Positions 1 to 7,297 of a stretch of DNA of 24,260 nucleotides are shown piece by piece. The stretch's first letter is position 1; each line of letters starts with the position of its first letter. The stretch comes from Candidatus Dormiibacterota bacterium. Lineage in GTDB: Bacteria > Chloroflexota > Dormibacteria > Aeolococcales > Aeolococcaceae. The DNA is taken from NCBI GenBank assembly GCA_003170875.1, contig PMYJ01000181.1, forward strand, positions 1 through 24,260, read 5' to 3'. A program made the translations under genes and the position numbers. The notes below the pieces were generated by a model, which saw nothing but the letters and a program-made list of their open reading frames with translations, ran no database searches and was not told where the DNA came from.

Positions 1-273
1 ACGCTCGCCGAGGAGCGCTCCCTGGCTCTCGAGCAGCAGATCCTCGAGGAGCCCCCCTCCGGCACGCCGGAGACCCGCCCGTGCCCGACGTGCGGGCGCG
101 ACATCGAAGAGGACTTTGTCATCTGCCCGCACTGCCGCACTCAGTTCGCCCGCAGGTGCACCGTCTGCGAGCGGAGGCTGCGGCTGGGCTGGCCGGTCTG
201 CCCCTACTGCGCCACCGAGGTCGGTGCCCACGCGCTGCCCCCGGCTCCCCCCAGGGCGCCCGCACCGCAGTAG
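1..273 (+). CDS. Double zinc-ribbon protein, C-terminal part
   Basis: The frame is open from the left edge of the window and stops at TAG 271-273, so only the last 90 residues are seen. They contain two consecutive treble-type zinc ribbons: Cys28-x2-Cys31 paired with Cys42-x2-Cys45, and Cys53-x2-Cys56 paired with Cys67-x2-Cys70. This CPxCG...CPxC spacing is that of DZANK/double zinc-ribbon domains, which usually mediate protein or nucleic-acid contacts and have no enzymatic role. A Glu-rich helix precedes them and a Pro/Ala-rich tail follows. The stop lies 37 bases before the next gene on the same strand, so it may head the same transcript. The N-terminal domain, and therefore the function, lies outside the window. 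Confidence 0.8.
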   Translation, partial: TLAEERSLALEQQILEEPPSGTPETRPCPTCGRDIEEDFVICPHCRTQFARRCTVCERRLRLGWPVCPYCATEVGAHALPPAPPRAPAPQ

Positions 274-296
274 TGCGTGCCCTCTGGGACGCTGAC

Positions 297-302
297 GGGA
301 GG
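297..302 (+). promoter_or_regulatory. Ribosome binding site supporting a TTG start
   Basis: GGGAGG lies 8 bases before TTG at 311. It supports the TTG start of the first membrane gene, because there is no nearby in-frame ATG. Confidence 0.55.
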
Positions 303-310
303 CTGCGCCG

Positions 311-2080
311 TTGCTGACCGTGGGGAACCGGTCCGCCCTGATCCTCGCCCTACTTCTCGCCGGGGCGCTCATCGCCTACCTTCTGCCGGCCCCGTGGCGG
401 CGGACGCGCCGGTTGCTCAGCGCGGGGGTTCTGGTCCTCGCCGGATGGGCAGCCCTCAGCATCGCCGCGATCACCACGAACGGTCCGATTGTGACCACGT
501 TCGGACAGGCGGTGTCCGGGGTCCAGCTGACGCTCCGCGCCGACCAGACCGGTCTGGCCCTGGTCCTGATCGCCCTCGTGGCCACCTTCTTTGCCCTCGG
601 GGCGGCGGACCGCCGGCCCGGCGAGGAGGCTGCGCTCCTGGTCACCGCCGCCGGCGCGGCACTCGCCGCCCTGGCTGGCAATGTCGTGATGCTCTTTGCC
701 GGCGCGGAGATCGCCAGCCTCGGCGGCCTGCTGCTGGCGACAGCGGGCCGAGAGCGGGTCAGCCGGGGGGCGGCAGCCGCCTTCACCATCCAGCACGTCT
801 TCGCGCTCGGCCTGCTGGTCGCTGCCGTCCAGCTCATCGTGACCACGGGGACGAGCGATCCCTATGCGGTTCCCCCGGGCGCGGTCGGCCTCGCGGTGGC
901 TCTGCCCTGGGGCCTAGCCGGGGCCGGACGGCTGCTCGCCGCGGGATGGTGGCCGGGGGCCGCCGGAGGGCGGTCGACCAGGAGCTGGCTCGCCATCGGG
1001 GCGGTCCCCTGCGGCGCTGCGGTTCTGCTCCGGCTGGGAGCCGCCACCGGGGGCGCTGAGGACCCCGGTTTCACGGTGGTACTCGCCACCTTCGGGACCG
1101 CCGCGGCCATCTGGGGTGCCGTAGCCGCCTGGCGGTGGAAGCACGAGTCGCGTCGCGCGGGCAGAGCTCTGCTCACCGCTTCGGCTGGCACCCTTGTCGT
1201 CATCGCCGGGCTTCCCGGCGGCGCCGGGGGGTTCGCGGCAGGGGTGGTGGCACTCGAACTGGCCCTGCTGGCCGCGCCCGCCTGGAGCAGGCCTACCCTG
1301 CCGAGTCGCAGCGGCCGTGCGCTCGCAGCGACCGCGCTGGCTGCCGCAGGCGGGCTGCCCATCGGATTCGGGACCACCGCCGTCGTTCTCGAACTCGGCG
1401 CGATCGCATCCCTCGGCCGTCCGTACGTGCCGCTCCTGCTCGCCCTGGGGATGGCCGCCGTTGTCGCCGCCGGCGGGGGGCTGGTCGCGGCACGGCAGGC
1501 CATTGGGCTCGCCGCCCTCCCTGCGCGGCAGGCCGAGGTGGCCTCCGAGCTCTCCGGCGACGGGGAGGTGTCATCGCTCCGCGAGAGTCCCCATGCCGGG
1601 GAGGGGGCAGCGCCTCCCGGGCTGCTCCGTCGCGCCGTGCTGCCGCGGCCCGATGCCGCGGTGGCTCTTGCTCTGGGGGCTGCCGCAGCGCTGCTGCCGG
1701 GGGTCGTGGGCGCGCTGCTTCTGGGTCCCCTGGTGGGCAGCGACGCCCCCGTGGCCATCGACGCCGCCACCCTTCACGGGCCGGGAGGACCCTGGCCGGG
1801 CGGCTATCTCAGCCTCGCGCTCCTCGTGGTCCTGCTCGGGGTTGTGAGCGCCGGACTGGCCCTCGGGGTCCCCTTCCCCCACCCCGCGCACGGCGAGCGG
1901 GGGCCGCGACCGCGGCCGGCCTGGGTCGCCGTCGTGGGGGTCCGCCGGGCTCTCGGACCTCCCGCGCGCGGGCTCGGGCGCGGCTTGGCCCGCGTCGATA
2001 CGTGGTTGGTGACCCAGCCCGGTCTCCTCTTCACCGTGGTCGTGGCGCTCGCCGCACTCATCGGTTTCCACTACCTGTGA
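311..2080 (+). CDS. NuoL/HyfB-like antiporter-type membrane subunit (degenerate)
   Basis: This 589-residue protein is almost entirely hydrophobic, with many predicted membrane helices. Features recalling the proton-antiporter subunits of complex I and group 4 hydrogenases (NuoL/NuoM/HyfB) are: a DxxGLAL segment near 78-84 before a helix; a helix with a central acid (VVMLFAGAEIASLGG, Glu133) matching the TM5 glutamate; and a GR...WWPGAA stretch (206-218) where the family has GK...WLPDA. The C-terminus (an amphipathic stretch, then a last helix ending FHYL) also resembles NuoL. The lysine expected in TM7 appears to be Arg207, and the histidine-bearing helix that follows is not recognisable. A hydrophilic insert lies at about 400-430. 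It starts at TTG and overlaps the next gene by GTGA. NuoL-like is preferred over NuoM/N, but the exact orthology is uncertain. Confidence 0.65.
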   Translation: MLTVGNRSALILALLLAGALIAYLLPAPWRRTRRLLSAGVLVLAGWAALSIAAITTNGPIVTTFGQAVSGVQLTLRADQTGLALVLIALVATFFALGAADRRPGEEAALLVTAAGAALAALAGNVVMLFAGAEIASLGGLLLATAGRERVSRGAAAAFTIQHVFALGLLVAAVQLIVTTGTSDPYAVPPGAVGLAVALPWGLAGAGRLLAAGWWPGAAGGRSTRSWLAIGAVPCGAAVLLRLGAATGGAEDPGFTVVLATFGTAAAIWGAVAAWRWKHESRRAGRALLTASAGTLVVIAGLPGGAGGFAAGVVALELALLAAPAWSRPTLPSRSGRALAATALAAAGGLPIGFGTTAVVLELGAIASLGRPYVPLLLALGMAAVVAAGGGLVAARQAIGLAALPARQAEVASELSGDGEVSSLRESPHAGEGAAPPGLLRRAVLPRPDAAVALALGAAAALLPGVVGALLLGPLVGSDAPVAIDAATLHGPGGPWPGGYLSLALLVVLLGVVSAGLALGVPFPHPAHGERGPRPRPAWVAVVGVRRALGPPARGLGRGLARVDTWLVTQPGLLFTVVVALAALIGFHYL

Positions 2081-2709
2081 ACCAGCCGCTTCTCGACTTC
2101 ATCGCCTTCGCCGCCGGGGCTGTCGCCGTCATGGTCGACCGGCGGCGTGCCGTCCTCGTCACCTGCCTCGCGGTCGCTCTCGCCCTCTCTCCCGCGGCCG
2201 CGATCTATGGCGGCGGCTGGGCGGCGGTCGTCGTCCTCGGAGCCGGCGCGGCCGGCGCCGTGGCCGGCCCGCTGGCCGGGTCCATCGCCGGGCGGATGGT
2301 CCCAAGTCCCGGGCTCGACCCGCTTCGGCCGGTCGGGGCGCAGCAAGAGGGGCTGTTCGGGCCCCGCAGCGCTCGCGTCGCAGCCGGCGTCATCGCCCTG
2401 ATCGCGGCTTCGTGGGTCAGCTTCAATGTGCCTGTCGGTTCGGTCGCCGCCGTCCAGGGCGCGCTCTTCCCCGTCGCCTTCATCTTCACCTGCGGGGTGC
2501 TCCGCATCTTCCTCGCCCGCACGGTCACCGACCTCTCCGTGGGCGTGGTCGCCATCGCCCTCGCGGTGGGCGTGGGCTGGCTGCTCCGGGGGGGGAGCGG
2601 CCCCCTCCCGGATGCGGCTGGTGTCATCGCCGTCGTCCCCGTCGTGGCCGCGGTCGAGGGCTGGCTGGCCTCCCGGCGGCGGCGTCCGCTATCCGAGGCG
2701 CGCCCATGA
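2077..2709 (+). CDS. Integral membrane protein of the antiporter-like cluster
   Basis: This 210-residue protein has about six hydrophobic helices and no family that I recognise. Its GTG start at 2077 shares GTGA with the preceding stop, and its own stop shares ATGA (2706-2709) with the next start, so it is translationally embedded in the membrane cluster. The first half has two or three Ala/Gly-rich helices, then a polar loop (about 79-98), then three or four more helices; it ends in an Arg-rich cytoplasmic-type tail. By position and size it could play the role of HyfE/NuoK-type small subunits in group 4 hydrogenase operons, but I see no convincing sequence match such as the paired glutamates of NuoK. 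Treat the role as inferred from context only. Confidence 0.65.
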   Translation: MNQPLLDFIAFAAGAVAVMVDRRRAVLVTCLAVALALSPAAAIYGGGWAAVVVLGAGAAGAVAGPLAGSIAGRMVPSPGLDPLRPVGAQQEGLFGPRSARVAAGVIALIAASWVSFNVPVGSVAAVQGALFPVAFIFTCGVLRIFLARTVTDLSVGVVAIALAVGVGWLLRGGSGPLPDAAGVIAVVPVVAAVEGWLASRRRRPLSEARP

Positions 2710-3935
2710 ACGCCGCCTGGCTGGCCGCTGCATGGGCCGGAATCGGGGTCATGGCCGGGCTCGGGCCGGCCCGCCTCCGCCGTCCCATTGCCCTGATCGC
2801 GCCGCTCCTGCTGGTCGCTCTCAGCATTGTCACCGTACAGGGGGGCGCGCGCCCGCAGGAGCTGGGCGGTGGGGGTCTGGCCCTGCCCCGCGAGGCCGCC
2901 GGTCTCCTCGCCGCGTCGGCTGCCGCCCTCTGGCTCAGCCTGCTCCTGGCCGACCGCCTGGACGGCCGCGAGCTGATCGGGATCGGGACCGTCGGCGGGG
3001 CCGTGGTGCTCCTCCTCTCGACGGGGTCTCCCCTCCTCTTCGGAGTCGCGGCCATGCTCGCCGTTGCCGCCCTCAGCCTTCGCTGGATCTCGGTGGCGCC
3101 GGGGCGAGCCAGCCTCGCCACCGCCCGGGTGGCGGGCACGGGGGCAGCCGCGCTGATCGCGGTCAGCCTGCTCCTGCCGGCCGTCTCCCCCGACGGCCAA
3201 CCCGGCATGGTGGGAGGCCTCCTGGTGGTCGGGGTGCTCGCCCTGGCCGCGGTGATGCCTCTCGGCGGATGGGCGGTGGGCGCCCTTTCCGACGTGCCCG
3301 CTCCCGAGATCGCCACCTGGCTGGTGTTGCTCGCCCCTGCCGTCCTGCTCAGCGCCTTCGCGATCCCCGCCCCGCTCCCGCTTCTCGCGAGGCTCGCCTT
3401 CGAGCACACCATCCTCGCCTGCGGTCTGATCAGTGCGATCTGGGCCGGGGTGATGAGCCTGCGCGCCGGTCCGGCCACCCGATACGGCCGTGTGGCCCTC
3501 GGTGACCTTGGCCTCGTCGCCGCCGGCGTCGGCACCGGGGAGGCGGCCGCCGTGGCCGGCGGGCTGCTGCTCATCCTCACCCACCTGGTCGTCGCCCCGA
3601 TCCTCCTGCAGAGGCCGCGACCTGGGCTGGGCCCCCCCCGCCGGCTGGTCTGGCTCGCCATCTGCGGGCTTCCCCCCTCCCCGGCGTTCTGGGGACGGTT
3701 CCTGATCCTCCAGGCGTGCGTCGCCTTCAGCTCTGGAGTCGCCGCCGCCTGCCTGGTCGCCGGGGGGCTGGTGACCGTTACGGCCGTCCTCAGCGTCGCT
3801 CAGGGCGAACCGGGTGAGGGGGCACCGGCGCCGCACCACCGGGTCGTCGCCGCCTGGGTGCTCGCCGCGCTTGCGCTGGCCGTCGGCCTGCTCCCCATGG
3901 GTGCCGTTCACTTCGTCTTCGGGCCTGGCGCATGA
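2706..3935 (+). CDS. NuoN/HyfF-like antiporter-type membrane subunit (degenerate)
   Basis: This 409-residue polytopic membrane protein aligns by eye with complex I subunit N/M. PLGGWAVGALSDVPAPE (185-201) corresponds to the family's PFHGWLPDA...APTP segment, TRYGRVALGDLGLVAAG (258-274) to KRLLAYSSISHxGYxxxG, and GLPPSPAFWGRF (321-332) to GxPPTAGFxGKF. The charged residues that carry protons in working antiporters are largely missing: the helix after APE reads LLAPAVLL, where NuoN has APK, and the earlier GLELLSL-type glutamate helix reads LLFGVAAMLAV. The lysine of GKF is arginine. The ATG at 2706 overlaps the upstream stop (ATGA), and its own stop overlaps the next ATG. It is clearly related to the family, but proton pumping is doubtful. 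Confidence 0.7.
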   Translation: MNAAWLAAAWAGIGVMAGLGPARLRRPIALIAPLLLVALSIVTVQGGARPQELGGGGLALPREAAGLLAASAAALWLSLLLADRLDGRELIGIGTVGGAVVLLLSTGSPLLFGVAAMLAVAALSLRWISVAPGRASLATARVAGTGAAALIAVSLLLPAVSPDGQPGMVGGLLVVGVLALAAVMPLGGWAVGALSDVPAPEIATWLVLLAPAVLLSAFAIPAPLPLLARLAFEHTILACGLISAIWAGVMSLRAGPATRYGRVALGDLGLVAAGVGTGEAAAVAGGLLLILTHLVVAPILLQRPRPGLGPPRRLVWLAICGLPPSPAFWGRFLILQACVAFSSGVAAACLVAGGLVTVTAVLSVAQGEPGEGAPAPHHRVVAAWVLAALALAVGLLPMGAVHFVFGPGA

Positions 3936-4645
3936 ACCCGCTGGCGGTGCTGAGTGCGGTCGTGGGTGTGGCCATCTTCCCCGGCGCGGCCTACACGGGC
4001 CTGCTGGCGGCGCTGGTTGCCGTCGGCGGCCGTATTCCCGCCGGACTCCGCCCCGCCCAGCTCGACGAGCTGATGGTCGCCGTCGGCGTCAGCGCCGCCT
4101 GCGGGTTGCTCGCGTTCCCGGGCTCGCCCCTCTTCGGCCTGCCGACGGGCGTCAGCCTGGTGGTGTTCGTCACGGCCGTCGCCGCGGCCATCGCCTGGGG
4201 CAGCGCGGAGAGGTGGCCCTGGCAGCGACTGGCGGCAGGCGCCGCCGCGGTCGCCCCGCTCCTCGGGCTTGCCTCGGTGGCGATGACCCTGGACCTGCGC
4301 ACCATCGCCGCCGCCGGTGGACCGGTGGGCGCAGCTCGACCCTGGGCCGTCGCCGCCGTCCTGATGGCGCTGCCCGCCCTCGTCCGACCCTTCGACCCCC
4401 TCACCGCGCGGCTGGGACGGGCGGCGCTGGTTGCCGCGATCGGCTTGGCCTGCTTCTCCCTGGCCGGGTTCGCGCCCCTCGCGGGTTTTTCCCCCTCCGC
4501 GGTGGCCGGTCTCGGCGCCCTCGCTGTGCTCGCGTACGCCGGTCTGATCGGGGTGGCCCGTCGCGTCCTGGTGGTCGCCGGGCCGGCATTGGGACTGCTC
4601 GCCCTGGTGCCCGCCGCGGTCTCTCTCGGGGTCGCCCTCCACTGA
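3932..4645 (+). CDS. Membrane protein, weakly NuoH/EchB-like
   Basis: This 237-residue protein has about seven hydrophobic helices and is the last gene of the overlapping membrane cluster (ATGA overlap at 3932-3935). Two short stretches suggest the NuoH/HyfC/EchB membrane anchor. ALPALVRPFDP (146-156) resembles the AExNRxPFDLPEAE loop of NuoH, keeping Arg152 and Pro-Phe-Asp 153-155. GGRIPAGLRPAQLDELM (32-48) sits where NuoH has GRxGPNRxGPxGLLQPLADxLK. The family acids of the E-channel (AE before NR, and LPEAE) are not present, and the protein is shorter than NuoH (about 320 or more). I hold it as a degenerate relative, an inference supported mainly by its neighbours; an unrelated membrane protein is possible. 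Confidence 0.5.
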   Translation: MNPLAVLSAVVGVAIFPGAAYTGLLAALVAVGGRIPAGLRPAQLDELMVAVGVSAACGLLAFPGSPLFGLPTGVSLVVFVTAVAAAIAWGSAERWPWQRLAAGAAAVAPLLGLASVAMTLDLRTIAAAGGPVGAARPWAVAAVLMALPALVRPFDPLTARLGRAALVAAIGLACFSLAGFAPLAGFSPSAVAGLGALAVLAYAGLIGVARRVLVVAGPALGLLALVPAAVSLGVALH

Positions 4646-4679
4646 GCCTGCAGATCGGGGGGGCACAGTGGCAGAATTA

Positions 4680-4692
4680 CTGATTCAATCAG
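4680..4692. repeat. Short perfect inverted repeat before maf
   Basis: CTGATT-C-AATCAG is a perfect 6-1-6 palindrome in the 161-bp gap between the membrane cluster and maf. It could be an operator half-way to the maf promoter region. The stem is too short and has no T-tract, so it is not a terminator. A TAGGAT hexamer at 4736-4741 could be a -10 element, but no good -35 sits in front of it. Confidence 0.3.
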
Positions 4693-4806
4693 CGCAATCG
4701 AGACGCTCGGGTTCGGTTCGACCCTCTGACGATGGTAGGATCGTTTGTGGGTGGGTTCGTACGCGGGGGAGAGGACCGAGACATCACGCACGTTGCTGAG
4801 GGGCGC

Positions 4807-5553
4807 ATGACCGACTCAGACGAGCAACTTCCCGGAGTTCGGGCGGACTTCCCGTTCCGGCACGTTGCCCCCCGGGTGTCGAGCGCACCGACCGTACGCA
4901 TCGTCCTCGCATCTTCCTCCCCCCGTCGGCGCGAACTGCTGGTCCGGGCCGGGATCCGCTTCGCCGTCGTCGAGCCCTCACCGGATCCGCCACTTCCCCC
5001 CGGGATGTGCGCCGACCTCGGCTGCCAGCTCATCGCCCGCCAGAAGGCGGTGGAGGTCGCGGAGCGCGTCGAGCCCGGCAGCTTCGTGGTGGCGGCGGAC
5101 ACCGTCGTGGTGGGGCCCCGCGGTCCCCTCGGCAAGCCGGGCACGCCGGAGGCGGCACTCCGAATGCTCAGGGAGTTGCGGGGCCGGCGTCACACCGTCC
5201 TCACCGGGGTGTGCGTCCTGAGGACCGGCACCGACGTCGAGGCGCTCGCGGTCTCGCGCTCGCTGGTCAAGATGCGCGACTTCTCCGACCAGGATCTGAT
5301 CACCTACGTCGCGAGCGGCGAGCCCCTCGACAAGGCCGGCGCGTACGCGGTGCAGGGAGCCGGCGGAGACCTCGTCGAGGCGGTGAGCGGACGGGTCGAT
5401 ACCGTCGTCGGGCTGGACGTCGCCCTCACCCTGCGCCTCCTCGCCGAGGCGGGCTACCCCGATCCCCTTCCCAGAGCCACCGATGTCCCCCTGACGCCGC
5501 CGCGACGCGAGCGCCGTCCGCTGGCGCCGATGCGCGCCGCCCAGAGGGTGTGA
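4807..5553 (+). CDS. maf: Maf family nucleoside triphosphate pyrophosphatase
   Basis: This 248-residue protein is a Maf/HAM1-type house-cleaning enzyme, which hydrolyses non-canonical or modified NTPs to NMP and pyrophosphate in the cytoplasm and is linked to septum/division control in some bacteria. The diagnostic motifs are in order: LASSSPRRRELL (34-45, phosphate-binding loop), FVVAADTVV (93-101, with Asp98 as the likely base/metal ligand), LGKPGTPEAA (108-117) and SGEPLDKAGAYAVQGAGG (170-187). The family is usually about 190-210 residues; here about 30 extra residues precede the first motif and a 25-30 residue basic tail follows. I chose ATG 4807, preceded by GAGGGG (4798-4803, close spacing); an in-frame ATG at 4732 would add 25 residues. 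Its stop overlaps the next gene. Confidence 0.93.
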   Translation: MTDSDEQLPGVRADFPFRHVAPRVSSAPTVRIVLASSSPRRRELLVRAGIRFAVVEPSPDPPLPPGMCADLGCQLIARQKAVEVAERVEPGSFVVAADTVVVGPRGPLGKPGTPEAALRMLRELRGRRHTVLTGVCVLRTGTDVEALAVSRSLVKMRDFSDQDLITYVASGEPLDKAGAYAVQGAGGDLVEAVSGRVDTVVGLDVALTLRLLAEAGYPDPLPRATDVPLTPPRRERRPLAPMRAAQRV

Positions 5554-6551
5554 CCCGCCCCCGTGTGGACCTGCGGGTCTCGCAGGGCCGGGTGACCTCG
5601 GAGGGGGATCCGACACCGGCCGGCCGGGGGCGTGGCGCGGTTGGCGGTGGGCGTGCCCCGTGGCTGCGGAAGCTCTCCCGCCTGCTCGTCCTCCCCGCCA
5701 TCGTCGGCGCGATGGCGACGGTCGGCTGCGGAGCGAGTCACACCTCGCTGAGCGTCACCCTGGGAGTGGTGGGGGTGGGGACGACATCGTCCGTCGCCGC
5801 CAACCAGACGATCGAATTCGCTATCACCGTCGTCGATACCGGAACGGCGGGCACCGCCGGGCTCACCGTCACCGCCAACCTGCCGGCGGACTTCCGGTAC
5901 ACGGATACCGTGAGTCTGAGCGGATCGGCGGTGCGCACCTCGCCGCTTGACGCCCAGGGCAAGAGCCAGCAGCCAACCTGGGGAGTTTGGGAGCTGAGCG
6001 GCCAGCAGGACGACGTGAAGATCCAGTTCGACGCTATCGCCCTGGGGAGCCCGGGCGCGTACACGATGACCGCGAGCGCTTCGGCGTCGACGGCGACGAC
6101 CACCCAGAGCGCTGGATTGCTCCTCAAGCTGACACCCGCGCCCCAGCTCTCGGCGCTGGTCACGGTGAGCCCGAGCCAGGCGGTTCCCGGCGAGGACGTC
6201 ACCTACAGGGTGACCGTGATCAACCAGGGCACCGGCCCGGCCGACGACGTCAGCGTGCTGGTCACCCTGCCGCCCGTCTTCATCTTCGACGGGTCGGTGT
6301 CGATCACCGGGAACTCCGGCCGCATCGGCGGCACCAACCCGGTGGAGGGTTCAACGATCCCCTACTTCGACGGCTTCGTGGTCCCCGCCGAGAGCGGATC
6401 CAACCCCGGCAAGCTGACCATCGACTTTCACGCCCAGGTGCTCTCCTCTGCCGGCGCGCAGGGCACCTACCCAGTTGGCGTCCAGGTGCTCGGCGACCTC
6501 GGCCAGGAGCGCGTGTACATCCCGGAAAGCGCTCCAGTCCAGGTGACCTGA
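5550..6551 (+). CDS. Exported (possible lipoprotein) protein with two DUF11-like repeats
   Basis: This 333-residue protein has a basic N-region (WLRKLSR, 38-44), one hydrophobic stretch (45-58) and a Cys at 60 in the context ATVGC. That is a signal peptide, possibly a lipoprotein signal, although Thr at -3 is not typical of a lipobox. The rest consists of two Ig-like beta-sandwich repeats of the DUF11/CARDB kind, about 66-192 and 198-333. Both carry the xxYxxTVxNxGTxxxxxVxVxxxLP pattern (for example TYRVTVINQGTGPADDVSVLVTLP is split across 218-241). Such repeats are found in surface and adhesin-like proteins. GTG 5550 overlaps the maf stop by GTGA; an alternative start is GTG 5592 with AGGG just upstream, which gives a shorter N-region. 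The ligand is unknown. Confidence 0.75.
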   Translation: MTRPRVDLRVSQGRVTSEGDPTPAGRGRGAVGGGRAPWLRKLSRLLVLPAIVGAMATVGCGASHTSLSVTLGVVGVGTTSSVAANQTIEFAITVVDTGTAGTAGLTVTANLPADFRYTDTVSLSGSAVRTSPLDAQGKSQQPTWGVWELSGQQDDVKIQFDAIALGSPGAYTMTASASASTATTTQSAGLLLKLTPAPQLSALVTVSPSQAVPGEDVTYRVTVINQGTGPADDVSVLVTLPPVFIFDGSVSITGNSGRIGGTNPVEGSTIPYFDGFVVPAESGSNPGKLTIDFHAQVLSSAGAQGTYPVGVQVLGDLGQERVYIPESAPVQVT

Positions 6552-6576
6552 CGCCCGTCCCGCCCCGTGGCGCCCC

Positions 6577-7281
6577 TCAGCGCGATGGTGCGTCGCTCGC
6601 GACGCTGACGTCGAGGAGGTAGCGGCAGTGAGGGTCGACCGTCATCCTGACCCTCACCCGGCGGACCGGCGTCGCCTTGGAGGTGAGCCCGCGTCGTGAA
6701 CCGCACGGCCCTCCGGGGCCGCCGGCGTCCGCGGCGATCTCCGTGAAGCTGGCCAGCGCCTCCACCGGTGCTCGTGGGTCGCGATGCCAGCTCACCGCCA
6801 GGCTGAGATCGGAGGCGCCGCCCTCCGCCGCGCGGTCGAAGGGCCCCGGAGCCAGGGCTCGAAGACGGCGCCGTGCCTCTGGGCCCGCGTATTCGAGCAG
6901 CGGGTTCTTCCCGGCACGGATGCGGGCGATGTCGTCGATCAGCCGCTCGGTCAGGTCGGAGATGCTCCGCCGCCGCTGCTCCTCCTCCGCGCCGGCTGCC
7001 GCCGGCCCGGTGTCCGGCGTCTCACCGGTGGCATCGCCGGAGGCGACCATGTCGCTCAGCTGCAGCTCGGACCCATCGACCACACCCAGCTCGGCGAGCG
7101 TCCGCCGGGGTGCGAACGGTGCGCCGCCCGACGGCCCGAGCGCCCAGCGGCTCCAGGGCTTCGGCTCGAGCTCGCAGCGCTCCACCAGGGCCGGGACGAT
7201 CTCTGCGACCAGGGCGTCGCTGGGGAGGGAGAGGTCCATCCGCGATTTCGGACCGGCGACGGTGACGAGCACGGCGCCCAT
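6577..7281 (-). CDS. YukD/EccD-type ubiquitin-like domain protein
   Basis: This 234-residue soluble protein has at residues 4-77 the ubiquitin-like fold of YukD/EsaB and of the EccD N-terminus from type VII (WXG100) secretion systems: VTVAGPKSRMDLSLP, a helix ending at CELEP, WALGPSGGAPFAPRRTLAELGVVDGSELQLSD in consecutive pieces. A low-complexity acidic linker (78-105) leads to a helix (106-125) and a beta-rich C-terminal part ending HCRYLLDVSV. There is no transmembrane segment, so it is not EccD itself. It starts 16 bases after the dxs stop on the same strand, so it is probably cotranscribed with dxs. No WXG100, EccC or other secretion gene is visible in the window. The C-terminal domain is unrecognised. 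Confidence 0.7.
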   Translation of the reverse strand: MGAVLVTVAGPKSRMDLSLPSDALVAEIVPALVERCELEPKPWSRWALGPSGGAPFAPRRTLAELGVVDGSELQLSDMVASGDATGETPDTGPAAAGAEEEQRRRSISDLTERLIDDIARIRAGKNPLLEYAGPEARRRLRALAPGPFDRAAEGGASDLSLAVSWHRDPRAPVEALASFTEIAADAGGPGGPCGSRRGLTSKATPVRRVRVRMTVDPHCRYLLDVSVASDAPSR

Positions 7282-7297
7282 GCGGTCCCGGTCCCGC

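Noticed and set aside
81..317. Plus-strand ATG frame inside the zinc-ribbon gene
   Set aside because: It is an out-of-frame reading; frame 1 gives two well-spaced zinc ribbons.
862..1770. Long minus-strand open frame opposite the NuoL-like gene
   Set aside because: Ala/Ser/Pro/Arg-rich antisense shadow typical of GC-rich codons; the plus-strand frame codes a coherent membrane protein.
2205..3911. 568-residue minus-strand frame opposite the second and third membrane genes
   Set aside because: Composition is Gly/Arg/Asp/Gln low complexity with no domain; it mirrors two overlapping, coherent plus-strand genes.
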